64,000 bases of DNA, taken from positions 1 through 64,000 of the forward strand of contig JAVBPS010000007.1 of the NCBI GenBank assembly GCA_031549495.1, in the 5' to 3' direction. The stretch's first letter is position 1; every line of letters begins with the position of its first letter. The translations under genes were made by a program, and so were the position numbers. Shown piece after piece: positions 1 through 7,353 of the stretch. Under the pieces are notes generated by a model. The model was not told where the DNA came from and did not search any database. It saw only the letters and a program-made list of their open reading frames with translations. Source of the stretch: JAVBOW01 sp031549495. Lineage in GTDB: Bacteria > Bacteroidota > Bacteroidia > Bacteroidales > Rikenellaceae.

Positions 1-119
1 TTTATGAGGTGCTGCAAATCATAAGCATCTCCGCCTTTGATAAAACGCCCATCCGTGAACTCCTTACAGAATCCCATTCAAATCAAAATTTCAAAGAACA
101 GCCTAATTTGTTCGAGTAA
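1..119 (+). CDS. IS4-family transposase, C-terminal end (partial)
   Basis: The frame is open from the left edge to a TAA at 117-119 and encodes about 38 residues ending in FKEQPNLFE. The preceding segment DKTPIRELL and the KEQ-NLF ending resemble the C-terminus of Bacteroidetes IS4-type (DDE) transposases. Only the tail is visible, so catalytic residues and the inverted repeats cannot be checked. It lies directly against the membrane thioredoxin gene that follows, which seems to lack its own N-terminus, so the insertion probably disrupted that gene. The family call is by recollection of the C-terminal motif. Confidence 0.6.
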   Translation, partial: YEVLQIISISAFDKTPIRELLTESHSNQNFKEQPNLFE

Positions 120-136
120 AACTTAACGCACCAGTA

Positions 137-997
137 GTGATATCCCTTTTACTTTCGATTGCCCTTGCCTCACTCAGAGGTGGATATTTGACTGTTTGGG
201 GAATGACTGGATTTCCCCTCAGTTCTTTGGTGGGATTCATCCTTATAGGAATAGGGACGGCATGGTGTGTCATAAAATGTAAAACGAAAATTAAACCGGG
301 TTATATAATTCTTGCGATCTGGTTAGGAGTCTCTATTTTAGATCTAATTCCCCGATTTTTTCATTTTTCCTCCTCACTCATTTCGTTTCCTAATATAGTG
401 ATATGGTGGTTAGGCATATTAATTGGGTTCATATATGCCATATTGAAGAATATTATTGCTCGTGTTTGTCTAATTATACTATCGTTAATCGTTGTTTCGT
501 GGTGTTGTGGCCCCGGTTACCGGATGTTTGTACATAAGTTAAATTTTGGAACTTTTAATGGACGGACAAAAGAATACATTATATCCCCAATAGTATTTAG
601 TGATCGGAATAACGAGAGTATTAAATTAATTTCTTTAGTGAAAGAATACGTTGTTTTCGATTTCTGGAATTCATACTGTGGCGTTTGTTATCAAGAGTTT
701 CCTGAAGTACAAAAACTCTACGACGAAATCAGGAACATTGATGGTATCTCTCTTTATTCAGTACATTGCTTTCATATGAATAAAGAGGAAACATATAAAA
801 CGGGTGCGGATATACTGCAAAAAAGGGGGTATTCATTCCCATGCATCAGCGCTCCCATTGATGGCTATACTATGGAATTGTTAAATATAAAAGCCTATCC
901 TACTGTTTTAATCATTGATAAAGACTCTAATGTAATACATCGAGGTAGTTGGGAATCTGCAGTTAATACTATTCATAAACTAAATATTGGATTATGA
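137..997 (+). CDS. TlpA-like membrane thioredoxin, probably 5' truncated
   Basis: The 286-residue product has an N-terminal half of hydrophobic segments (about residues 1-20, 30-50, 57-72, 88-122). A thioredoxin-like domain follows from about residue 150, with a redox motif CGVC at 181-184 after FDFWNSY and the cis-proline region YPTVLIID near 257. This fits a membrane-anchored, periplasm-facing thiol-disulfide oxidoreductase of the TlpA/redoxin group. The chosen GTG start is not convincing: the frame stays open upstream towards the IS4 tail, and the first residues already lie inside the membrane segment that precedes LRGGYLTVWG. The related protein at 5281 has about ten more residues before the matching LRGY. 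The start may therefore have been lost to the insertion. It overlaps the next small lipoprotein by 4 bp (ATGA). Confidence 0.7.
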   Translation: MISLLLSIALASLRGGYLTVWGMTGFPLSSLVGFILIGIGTAWCVIKCKTKIKPGYIILAIWLGVSILDLIPRFFHFSSSLISFPNIVIWWLGILIGFIYAILKNIIARVCLIILSLIVVSWCCGPGYRMFVHKLNFGTFNGRTKEYIISPIVFSDRNNESIKLISLVKEYVVFDFWNSYCGVCYQEFPEVQKLYDEIRNIDGISLYSVHCFHMNKEETYKTGADILQKRGYSFPCISAPIDGYTMELLNIKAYPTVLIIDKDSNVIHRGSWESAVNTIHKLNIGL

Positions 998-1143
998 AAA
1001 CAAAACTACTTTTAATCGCAGCAATTATCTGCTGCATACTGGCTTCTTCCTGCCAAAAGGAAGATATTTATTATAGTTGCGACAAAGATGTCGATAGGTG
1101 GGTAAAAAACAATCAAACGGAGGTAAGTGTCATCATCCTCTAA
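994..1143 (+). CDS. Short lipoprotein, probably truncated
   Basis: This gene is translationally coupled to the thioredoxin gene by an ATGA overlap. It encodes 49 residues: a hydrophobic signal, a lipobox ending in Cys20 (LASSC), then QKEDIYYSCDKDVDRWVKNN and an abrupt end VSVIIL. The mature part is only about 30 residues. An eight-cysteine reading frame starts immediately downstream in another frame. In the related gene at 3080, a lipoprotein N-terminus and a cysteine-containing tail form one protein. I infer that this is the front half of a gene broken by an indel, but a genuine tiny lipoprotein cannot be excluded. Confidence 0.5.
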   Translation: MKTKLLLIAAIICCILASSCQKEDIYYSCDKDVDRWVKNNQTEVSVIIL

Positions 1144-1183
1144 GGGGAGAATAGCTAAAACTAGATCTGAATCAGGAGGTAGC

Positions 1184-1342
1184 ATGAAATGTGATTGTAA
1201 TAATCCGGAGTCAGCTCATTATTTTGCATGCCCTCAAGGAGAATATGATTGTATAACGGGGAATTGTGCATACACAGGCAGAGGGTGCGGTTGGTTTTGG
1301 GGAGATCCTTGTAATGGATTATGCTATACCCAAACGACATAA
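1184..1342 (+). CDS. Eight-cysteine small peptide (possible tail of a split lipoprotein)
   Basis: An AGGAGG sequence at 1174-1179 precedes ATG 1184, giving a 52-residue product with cysteines at 3, 5, 16, 23, 28, 35, 43 and 47. An alternative GTG start at 1127 adds 19 residues including KTRSESGGS. The motif KTRSE recurs just before the cysteine-containing tail of the protein at 3080, so this is likely the C-terminal part of the same kind of protein, separated from the lipoprotein start at 994 by a frame disruption. No signal peptide is present in this fragment. A thioredoxin partner encoded just upstream would suit disulfide formation, but function is unknown. Confidence 0.45.
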   Translation: MKCDCNNPESAHYFACPQGEYDCITGNCAYTGRGCGWFWGDPCNGLCYTQTT

Positions 1343-1481
1343 GATTATAGCTCATACACATACTTATTATGGCACCCCTACTTATCCTGAGGATTATGAT
1401 TTAAAGAATACATACCCTGGCATATCACACTCTATTTATTATGACGGAGCATTTAGAGGGTATTGACAAATAAGACCATAT

Positions 1482-2291
1482 ATGAAACATACTGTGTTTT
1501 TACTATTGATAGGACTTTGCTTTCAACCGGCATTCTCCCAAGAGGCGAATCATGTCAATGGTGGGCCGTTTTCAAAAACGGTAGAATATAATACCTCGTC
1601 TTCCATCGTTACCGTCGATGAAAATGGAAACGAAAGTCCAGGTTATAATATGGATGGCAAATCGCGGTTGGAGAAGCTGTTTTTCGGTGATTTCAATGCG
1701 CCTGTCGAGTTTTTTTGTTCACCACCCTTTGCAGGAGCGTCGGGGATTCGTCTGGTCAGAGATTTATCGTCGGATGCGCCATATATCCTCGAAGTGAAAT
1801 ACATTACAAACTGGTTGGAAATTATGAAGGAGTTGGAGGAAAAATATCCTTCGCGCGGCATAACTGTGGGAGACATCTACTCCATGCCTGCTGAGGAGCA
1901 GGAACAGATTGCTCAACACAACAGGGCGATGTTTCAAAAAATAAGGGAAGAACGCCTCGATCTTTGCGATATCCGAACCCTCACTTTCCCACTCTACCAT
2001 CTTGGCGACAGTTTGTATGCCAAGATGGTCGCACTAATTGCCAATTTCAGAGCGGAAGGCGGGTTTGACACCTTTGCCGACGGTACGACCGTGATTTTCC
2101 GCTGTGTGGTCGGCGACGAGTTATGGTCCTTACGCATTCGTGAGCCACAAAAAAGTGCCATGCAACTGTCAGACCTTTGCCTTAAGATCATTGAAGATGC
2201 AGAAAACGGCAAATTAAATGAAACGGAATACCTAAAACTACTGTCAAAAAGCCCGCGGCCCTATTCGGGAACCGCATTTCTGGGTCAATGA
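1482..2291 (+). CDS. Secreted protein of unknown function
   Basis: The product has 269 residues with a clear type I signal peptide (hydrophobic core about 3-15, probable cleavage after AFS at 17-19). The mature part has no repeats, no membrane segment and only two cysteines, and I do not recognise a family. A charged helical stretch covers about residues 108-155 (KELEEKYPSRG to REERLDLCD). The 3' end runs into a fragment of an AraC-type regulator read in another frame, so the last residues may be non-native. Composition is more GC-rich than the flanking small genes. The 138 bp before it hold nothing recognisable. Confidence 0.6.
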   Translation: MKHTVFLLLIGLCFQPAFSQEANHVNGGPFSKTVEYNTSSSIVTVDENGNESPGYNMDGKSRLEKLFFGDFNAPVEFFCSPPFAGASGIRLVRDLSSDAPYILEVKYITNWLEIMKELEEKYPSRGITVGDIYSMPAEEQEQIAQHNRAMFQKIREERLDLCDIRTLTFPLYHLGDSLYAKMVALIANFRAEGGFDTFADGTTVIFRCVVGDELWSLRIREPQKSAMQLSDLCLKIIEDAENGKLNETEYLKLLSKSPRPYSGTAFLGQ

Positions 2292-2397
2292 AGCGGCCGG
2301 GCAAACGGGCTTCGCCAGCCCCTCCCGCTTCACCAAATGCTTCCTTTTTCAGTTCGGCGTCCACCCCCAGGCACTACCCGAAAGCGAACAAAAATAG
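2272..2397 (+). pseudogene. Remnant of an AraC-type helix-turn-helix domain
   Basis: One frame reads NEAAGQTGFASPSRFTKCF, then QFGVHPQALPESEQK and a TAG at 2395-2397. This matches the last helix-turn-helix of AraC/HTCS regulators; compare SEVCFAVGFHSPSYFAKCF in the HTCS at 24854 of this window. Nothing upstream in frame completes the domain. It is therefore a leftover 3' end of a regulator gene, overlapping the end of the secreted-protein gene in a different frame. It marks a deletion or rearrangement junction. Confidence 0.7.
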
Positions 2398-2448
2398 CGT
2401 TCCCGCCGACCGATAATGACCCGATCGATCTTCCGCTTTCCGCGAAAT

Positions 2449-2505
2449 GTAAAAATCCTTTCAAAAATTAGCAAATTTCTGCTTTTGTTTTGAAAGGATT
2501 TTTAC
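2449..2505. terminator. 18-bp perfect inverted repeat, possible bidirectional terminator
   Basis: Arms 2449-2466 and 2488-2505 are perfectly complementary (GTAAAAATCCTTTCAAAA), separated by 21 bases. The outer ends are A/T-rich, so RNA from either strand would form a hairpin with a U-rich 3' side. It sits between the AraC remnant and the lipoprotein at 2602. It probably terminated the lost regulator gene. Confidence 0.55.
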
Positions 2506-2601
2506 TGTCGGTAACTTGGTGTAGCGTTTAAGCCGAATCTCAATCTTAAACTTATGGGAAATCCGCTCCTTTGTTAAATTTTAACCTAAAATCTTAATGA
2601 T

Positions 2602-3021
2602 ATGAAAAAAATAATCATTCCACTTGTCATACTAATATCAGGTATGGCCGGATGTATAAATCCGCAGGAGAAACCGGAATCGGTTCAATGGGATGGGCCG
2701 CAACACATATTGGAATCCGTAGTGGTTGTTCCCGACAGTGTCGCAACACCCGAACAACTTGCGTTGAAACGAGCTCTAGCCGGCATAATGTTGGATTACC
2801 TGATTGTCAAAAACAACAGGTTTGTATTCACTTCCGACAGGGCTGTCTTTATCGAACGCGGCATACCGCCGTCCTATTTCGACTTACTCCTGGCCGACCT
2901 GGAGGAAACGAACAATGCGCTGGACAGGTCGGAAAGGGAGGACAACTGGTACGTTGACCTTAACGATGCTTTTGAAAAATCGAAGAAGGAAATGGAATCA
3001 TATCGAAAGAATGCTCCCTGA
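2602..3021 (+). CDS. Small lipoprotein, copy 1 of a tandem pair
   Basis: The 139-residue product has a signal sequence and lipobox Cys18 (GMAGC). The mature domain contains FIERGIPPSYFD followed by an acidic helical tail ending RKNAP. It is a close paralogue of the protein at 3814: the first 20 residues, the stretch QWDGPQHILES and the DRAVFIERGIPPSYFD segment are nearly identical. The DNA identity continues past the stop codon into AATATTCTTCACTAA, showing a recent tandem duplication. The protein at 3080 shows a weaker version of the same segment (ELGVSPETYR). No known domain was recognised. It is probably outer-membrane or periplasmic. Confidence 0.65.
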   Translation: MKKIIIPLVILISGMAGCINPQEKPESVQWDGPQHILESVVVVPDSVATPEQLALKRALAGIMLDYLIVKNNRFVFTSDRAVFIERGIPPSYFDLLLADLEETNNALDRSEREDNWYVDLNDAFEKSKKEMESYRKNAP

Positions 3022-3079
3022 AATATTCTTCACTAACCTTAAACATCACCTGACGTTTAATTTTAAAAATCTCATTGCT

Positions 3080-3799
3080 ATGAAAACAAAACATTTTTTG
3101 CGGTTTGTGTGTGTGATTTTTTTAGGATCTACTCTGTTTTGTTCATGTTCAAAGCCTTCGAATCCACCGCCGGTTATGACAACCACAGCCAATACGGATG
3201 CGACATTGTTAAAAACGGTGCAAGAACAATTAAGCGAATTTGATAGAATGCTCGAAGCAGAATGCATTCAGATGATTGATAATCAATACACAATTACATT
3301 ATCTGAATCGGAAGTGCTTGAATTAGGCGTTTCTCCGGAAACTTATCGTCAGGTTTGTGCCGAAATTGAAGCAGGGAACAAACAATTAAGAGAAATGATT
3401 GAGGAATTTAAGGCTGACCCTTCTATTACTTCTTTCATTATTGAAGACCATACTTATCGGGGAAAGCAGGATGATTATAATTATCCTAAACTAAAAACAC
3501 GATCAGAGGCACAATTACCTTCAGGGTCAATTTCAACTAACGGTCAGGAGGTAGGCACTGACAATTGCTGGGCTCCTTATGAGATGATAAAAATCAATTG
3601 TCATTGTTTCTCTCGCGTAGCTCCCCTTGCTTCTCATTTTGTTACAACCACAACACAAGCAACTCCCACATTAGGCTCAAGAATTGGGAGTGGGTGGGTC
3701 TCTGTAGGTTTGGCTGCGTCCAATACCAGTTGTCAAATTACCTATAGAACCATGGACTCATATGGAGGAATATGTTCCTGGTCAGGAAGTTCAACATAA
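3080..3799 (+). CDS. Lipoprotein with helical domain and cysteine-containing tail
   Basis: I start at ATG 3080 because it gives a signal peptide with adjacent lipobox cysteines (FCSCS, Cys21 and Cys23); the frame is open further upstream but without a signal. The 239-residue product has a Thr-rich linker, a helical domain (about 40-125) containing SEVLELGVSPETYRQVCAEI, the motif LKTRSEAQLPSGS near 150, then a tail with CW, CHC and further cysteines ending CSWSGSST. The helical domain parallels FIERGIPPSYFD of the flanking lipoproteins, and KTRSE is shared with the peptide at 1127-1342. This looks like a precursor-like modular protein, but no function is known. It lies between the two duplicated lipoproteins, 58 bp after the first. 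Confidence 0.6.
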   Translation: MKTKHFLRFVCVIFLGSTLFCSCSKPSNPPPVMTTTANTDATLLKTVQEQLSEFDRMLEAECIQMIDNQYTITLSESEVLELGVSPETYRQVCAEIEAGNKQLREMIEEFKADPSITSFIIEDHTYRGKQDDYNYPKLKTRSEAQLPSGSISTNGQEVGTDNCWAPYEMIKINCHCFSRVAPLASHFVTTTTQATPTLGSRIGSGWVSVGLAASNTSCQITYRTMDSYGGICSWSGSST

Positions 3800-3813
3800 T
3801 AATTTGTTTAGCC

Positions 3814-4230
3814 ATGAAAAAAATAATCATTCCATTCGTCATCCTCATATCGGGTATGTCCGGATGTATAAATCCGCAGGAGAAACAGGAATCGGTTCAA
3901 TGGGACGGGCCGCAACACATATTGGAATCCGTGCTGGCTGTCCCCGACAGCGTTGCCACACCGGAACAACTTGCATTGAAACAAGCTCTGGGCGACATAG
4001 TTTGGGAATACATGATTGTCAAAAACAACAGGCTTGTACTTACTGCCGACAGGGCTGTCTTTATCGAGCGTGGCATACCGCCGTCCTATTTCGATATATG
4101 TCAGACCAGCGTGGAGGAAATGAATGATGGCCTGGACAGGTGGGAAAAGGAGAGCGGCCTGCGCATTGACCTTAAGGAAGATCTTGAAAGAGCGAAGAAA
4201 GAAAGGGAATTGCAAAAGAATGCTCCCTGA
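3814..4230 (+). CDS. Small lipoprotein, copy 2 of a tandem pair
   Basis: The start at 3814 aligns exactly with the paralogue at 2602; the upstream in-frame ATG at 3772 would spoil the signal peptide. The 138-residue product has lipobox GMSGC (Cys18), the conserved FIERGIPPSYFD segment and a charged C-terminus ending QKNAP. Divergence from copy 1 is concentrated in the middle and in the C-terminal helix (for example WEYMIVKNNR versus LDYLIVKNNR). It follows the 3080 gene by 14 bp and probably shares its transcript. No enzymatic motif is visible. Confidence 0.65.
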   Translation: MKKIIIPFVILISGMSGCINPQEKQESVQWDGPQHILESVLAVPDSVATPEQLALKQALGDIVWEYMIVKNNRLVLTADRAVFIERGIPPSYFDICQTSVEEMNDGLDRWEKESGLRIDLKEDLERAKKERELQKNAP

Positions 4231-4293
4231 AATATTCTTCACTAAATGAAACACATGATTGGCATAGTATAGATGAAACATGGACATAGCCCC

Positions 4294-4339
4294 CCGGCTA
4301 TCAGCCATTCTCACTTAAATGAGAATGGCTGATAGCTGG
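4294..4339. repeat. Long perfect hairpin upstream of a thioredoxin gene
   Basis: Arms 4297-4313 and 4320-4336 (GCTATCAGCCATTCTCA) are perfectly complementary around a 6-base loop. The stem extends by a G-T pair and two more G-C pairs on the outside. There is no T-run after it. It lies between the duplicated lipoprotein and the second thioredoxin gene, so it could be an intrinsic terminator without a tail, an attenuator, or the footprint of a mobile element. Confidence 0.55.
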
Positions 4340-4387
4340 CACCCCCCCGTTAAAAACTCAAACAATGATTTTAACATCTTCCGTCCT

Positions 4388-5260
4388 ATGTCAAAATTTT
4401 TCCGGGCTGCATTGGCTTCATCTCTTTGTTCAATCACCTCTATTGTAGTTACTTATTTCATGTCTCCAGGGCTGTACGCTTTTACCCTGGTCATTATTTT
4501 CTTTACATATCTTATTATCGCATTATTATGCCTGCATGCGTTAAATAATGCGGCAAGCGCATTAAAGGTATTGGGCGCATTGATCGCAGGCCTACTAATA
4601 GTCGAGTTCCCTTTAAAAATATTCCTTCATAATTTTATTATCACACTTCCTGATTTATGCTGTAAAATATCGAGTATAGTATTCGCATACTTAATTTTTA
4701 GAGCGAAAACAAAATGGCCCCGAATAACATTGTCACTATTGGCTGTGTCATTTATTATATTCGTTTCATTGTGGGGCGTCGGATGGTGGTTCAAAGTTAC
4801 TTTTAATGATATTTCGGCAGGATTGCTCGACCCTCCCGTTAAAACAACCATTTCTTTTCAGGATAATGAATGTAATACGGTCACCCTTGATCGATTTAAA
4901 GGAAGCGCTGTGGTTTTATATTTTTGGACAAGTGGTTGCGCATTATGTGATGATGAATTTCCTTTAATTGAATCGCTATACAATGAAATAAAGAATGGAT
5001 CTAAAGTTATATTATATGCCGTTTTCTGCAGGGAGGCCAGTGAAACGTGTCTATCCGGGCAGAGAATTATTGCTTTAAAAAAATATACGATCCCATGTTT
5101 ATCAACGCCTAAAGGAAGTGTCGAAATGGAGAAGATTGGCATTGACAAATATCCCAAAGCCGTAATATGCAATGTAAATGGCGAAATTATTTTTAAGGGC
5201 AGTATCTCGGAAGTGAAAAAAATGATAATAACTTACACCAAGGCTCAAGAGAAATCCTGA
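4388..5260 (+). CDS. TlpA-like membrane thioredoxin
   Basis: ATG 4388 begins a 290-residue protein with several hydrophobic segments (about 15-50, 57-78, 83-104, 112-135). A C-terminal thioredoxin-like domain follows, containing WTSGCALC with redox cysteines at 184 and 187, extra cysteines after YAVF and in TIPC, and a cis-proline region YPKAVICN. An in-frame ATG at 4319 lies in the hairpin and gives no sensible N-terminus. It is a diverged relative of the protein at 137 and probably carries out thiol-disulfide exchange in the periplasm from a membrane anchor. It is followed 20 bp later by a shortened relative. Confidence 0.75.
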   Translation: MSKFFRAALASSLCSITSIVVTYFMSPGLYAFTLVIIFFTYLIIALLCLHALNNAASALKVLGALIAGLLIVEFPLKIFLHNFIITLPDLCCKISSIVFAYLIFRAKTKWPRITLSLLAVSFIIFVSLWGVGWWFKVTFNDISAGLLDPPVKTTISFQDNECNTVTLDRFKGSAVVLYFWTSGCALCDDEFPLIESLYNEIKNGSKVILYAVFCREASETCLSGQRIIALKKYTIPCLSTPKGSVEMEKIGIDKYPKAVICNVNGEIIFKGSISEVKKMIITYTKAQEKS

Positions 5261-5280
5261 GCCTTTTCATTGTAAATAAA

Positions 5281-5670
5281 ATGAATGCAGCGAATTGGTT
5301 GATTGTAACCGGTATTGCTCTTGGGTCGATATTACTTGAAGTGTGTTTCGTTCCATTAAGAGGATATAGCCTAAGTTTATCCGGATTTGTTTCATTGTTT
5401 GCATATGGATTATATACATATTACTGTTTATACAGCATCCACTGCCGCATTGAAAAAGAGATGGAAAGTTGCCGTACCGGAGCGGATATTTTAAGAGAAG
5501 AAGGATACTCATTCCCCTGTTTGTCGGCCGATATCAATGACCCTATGCTCAAAGAAATCGGGATCAATGTTTTCCCGACGGTGCTTATCATTGATCCCGA
5601 CGGAGACATGGTCTTCCGGGGAGATATTGAACATGCAGGCAAATATCTTCGTAAATTGGCTGAACCATGA
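5281..5670 (+). CDS. Internally deleted TlpA-like protein lacking the CxxC site
   Basis: This 129-residue protein joins a TlpA-like N-terminal membrane part (about 1-50, with FVPLRGYSLSLSG) to the last third of a thioredoxin domain (YSIHCRIEKE onward). The C-terminal part aligns closely with the protein at 137 (TGADIL, GYSFPC, FPTVLIID), but everything between the first membrane segments and YSIHC is absent, including the CxxC. It therefore cannot be a normal dithiol oxidoreductase. It is either a deletion derivative decaying in place or a protein that keeps only membrane and binding functions. Its stop overlaps the start of the O-antigen-ligase-like gene. Confidence 0.65.
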   Translation: MNAANWLIVTGIALGSILLEVCFVPLRGYSLSLSGFVSLFAYGLYTYYCLYSIHCRIEKEMESCRTGADILREEGYSFPCLSADINDPMLKEIGINVFPTVLIIDPDGDMVFRGDIEHAGKYLRKLAEP

Positions 5671-7076
5671 AAGAAGCGAAAGCACGCTTGTTCGTAATGC
5701 TTCTGTTTTGTTCGACCCTGTTTCTTTCGACGGGGTTTGTGGTGGAGAAGGAAATACTCCCGAAATGGTACGCAATGATCTGCATGGCCGTTTCGGGGTT
5801 TTTCTTATTTATGGTTTTTACAAAAGGAAAACCGATCCACATCGATAAATTGGCTGTCTGGGTGTCAGTCCTCGTTTGCTGTCTGATCGCCAGGTCGCTA
5901 TGGCCCCGGCCAGACCTATTCAAGGTATTGGTATTGACATGTTTTCTATTCCTGTTTTATATATTCAGGCATACAGGCCCGGATAACTCACGATTTTTCG
6001 ATAACGTTATCGTTATCGCCGCAATAGCGCAAGGGGCATACGGTTTGCTGCAATTTTTCGGCATAGCCGCCGGTTACTCCGGGTTCCGGATGGTGGGAAG
6101 CTTCGACAATCCGGCGGGTTATGCCGCCTGCCTGGCTGCAAGTCTGCCGTTTTGTTTCACAGCGGCGGCGACAGGCAGGCGTGAAATGGTATTGCGTGTA
6201 GTAGCGGCGGGGTTTCTATGGACGTGCATTCTGCTGTCCGGATCCCGCGCCGGAATCGTTGCCGCCGGCGCCATAACGGCAATTCTGATCTATAAACAGT
6301 TCGGTCACATGCGGGTTCGCAAACGCCGGATAGCCATCCTGGCGACCGCCGTCATATCCATAGCCATATTTTCGGTACTATTCTTCGCCAAAAAAGACTC
6401 TGCCGTCGGGCGATTGCTCATTTGGCGGGTGGCGGCCGGAATGGTGGCGGAAGCACCTGTATTCGGCTCTGGAAGCGGCTCGTTCCGGGCCGGCTACATG
6501 CCGCACCAGGCGAGTTATTTCGAGGCTCATCCCGATAGCCCGTTCACAATGCTTGCGGATAATGTGACGCACCCGTTTAACGAATACCTGTCTTTGGCCG
6601 TGGAATACGGATTGGCCGGCCTTATCTTGCTTATCGTTGTGCTTTGCGTTGTCGCCGCCCGGGTAAAGGATATCTCCAATCCATATTTCTTGTGCTTTAT
6701 CGCGGTGGGGGTATTCTCCCTGTATTCTTATCCGTTTCGGTACGCCTATGTGGCTGTTTTATGTACTTATTGTTTAGCGAAATTCTCCACCGGGAAGCCG
6801 GTCTTTGAATTCAAATCCGGATCATTATTCAGCATTTTATCAATTGCCTTAACAGTGGCTTGTTGTTGGTTTACTGTGAAGGATTTTACTTTTGAGCGCA
6901 GATGGAAACAATTGACAGGCAATGCGGTATTAGGACAACCGCAGAAAATCCTCCCGGATTATGGAAAGCTATATGAACATTGGAACGGAGACCCGTTCTT
7001 TCTGTACAATTACGGAGCCGTACTAAATACCAAAAAAAAAATATCGGGAAAGTTTGTCCGTCCTTTTGGAATGTGA
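5667..7076 (+). CDS. O-antigen-ligase-like membrane protein (Wzy_C), frameshifted at its 3' end
   Basis: This 469-residue frame encodes roughly ten membrane segments. GSRAGIVAAG lies near the middle, and the periplasmic-loop motif THPFNEYL precedes a C-terminal helix bundle, both typical of the O-antigen ligase/Wzy_C family. After FLYNYGAVLNTKKK it reaches a run of ten A's (7032-7041) and shifts into ISGKFVRPFGM and a stop. The neighbouring frame continues with a TPR-like tail, so the intact gene should span 5667-7353. One A fewer would restore it. Such ligase-TPR proteins commonly sit beside TlpA-like and small secreted proteins in Bacteroidetes. The start overlaps the previous stop, suggesting coupled translation. 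Confidence 0.75.
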   Translation: MKEAKARLFVMLLFCSTLFLSTGFVVEKEILPKWYAMICMAVSGFFLFMVFTKGKPIHIDKLAVWVSVLVCCLIARSLWPRPDLFKVLVLTCFLFLFYIFRHTGPDNSRFFDNVIVIAAIAQGAYGLLQFFGIAAGYSGFRMVGSFDNPAGYAACLAASLPFCFTAAATGRREMVLRVVAAGFLWTCILLSGSRAGIVAAGAITAILIYKQFGHMRVRKRRIAILATAVISIAIFSVLFFAKKDSAVGRLLIWRVAAGMVAEAPVFGSGSGSFRAGYMPHQASYFEAHPDSPFTMLADNVTHPFNEYLSLAVEYGLAGLILLIVVLCVVAARVKDISNPYFLCFIAVGVFSLYSYPFRYAYVAVLCTYCLAKFSTGKPVFEFKSGSLFSILSIALTVACCWFTVKDFTFERRWKQLTGNAVLGQPQKILPDYGKLYEHWNGDPFFLYNYGAVLNTKKKISGKFVRPFGM

Positions 7077-7353
7077 GCAATATCTAAATGACTACGATGT
7101 CCAGATGCTCCTGGCCGACAATTATAATAATTTGCGACAATTTAACCAGGCTGTACAGAGGTATAAACTGGCCCATTATATGGTGCCTTCACGTTTTTCT
7201 CCCCTTTACAAGATGATGCAAATTTATCGGGAAACCGGCGATGAATATAAAGCGAAACAGAATGCTATTCAGATTATTAACATGAAAATAAAAGTGCCGT
7301 CTTATTCGGTTGATATTATGAAAGCCGAGGCAGAAAAAATTATTGTGATTTAA
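7042..7353 (+). CDS. TPR-like C-terminal part of the O-antigen-ligase-like protein (out of frame)
   Basis: Read just after the ten-A run, this frame gives YRESLSVLLECEQYLNDYD, then LADNYNNLRQFNQAVQRY and LYKMMQIYRETGDEYKAKQ, which are consecutive TPR-like helical pairs. It joins naturally to YNYGAVLNTKKK of the preceding gene if the A-run had nine bases. A TTG at 7054 is the only in-frame start nearby, so it is unlikely to be an independent gene. It would be the peripheral, protein-interacting tail of the ligase-like membrane protein. Confidence 0.7.
   Translation, partial: YRESLSVLLECEQYLNDYDVQMLLADNYNNLRQFNQAVQRYKLAHYMVPSRFSPLYKMMQIYRETGDEYKAKQNAIQIINMKIKVPSYSVDIMKAEAEKIIVI

Noticed and set aside
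1266..1466. A 66-codon plus-strand frame overlapping the cysteine peptide
   Set aside because: No signal or motif, and it overlaps the better-supported eight-cysteine frame.
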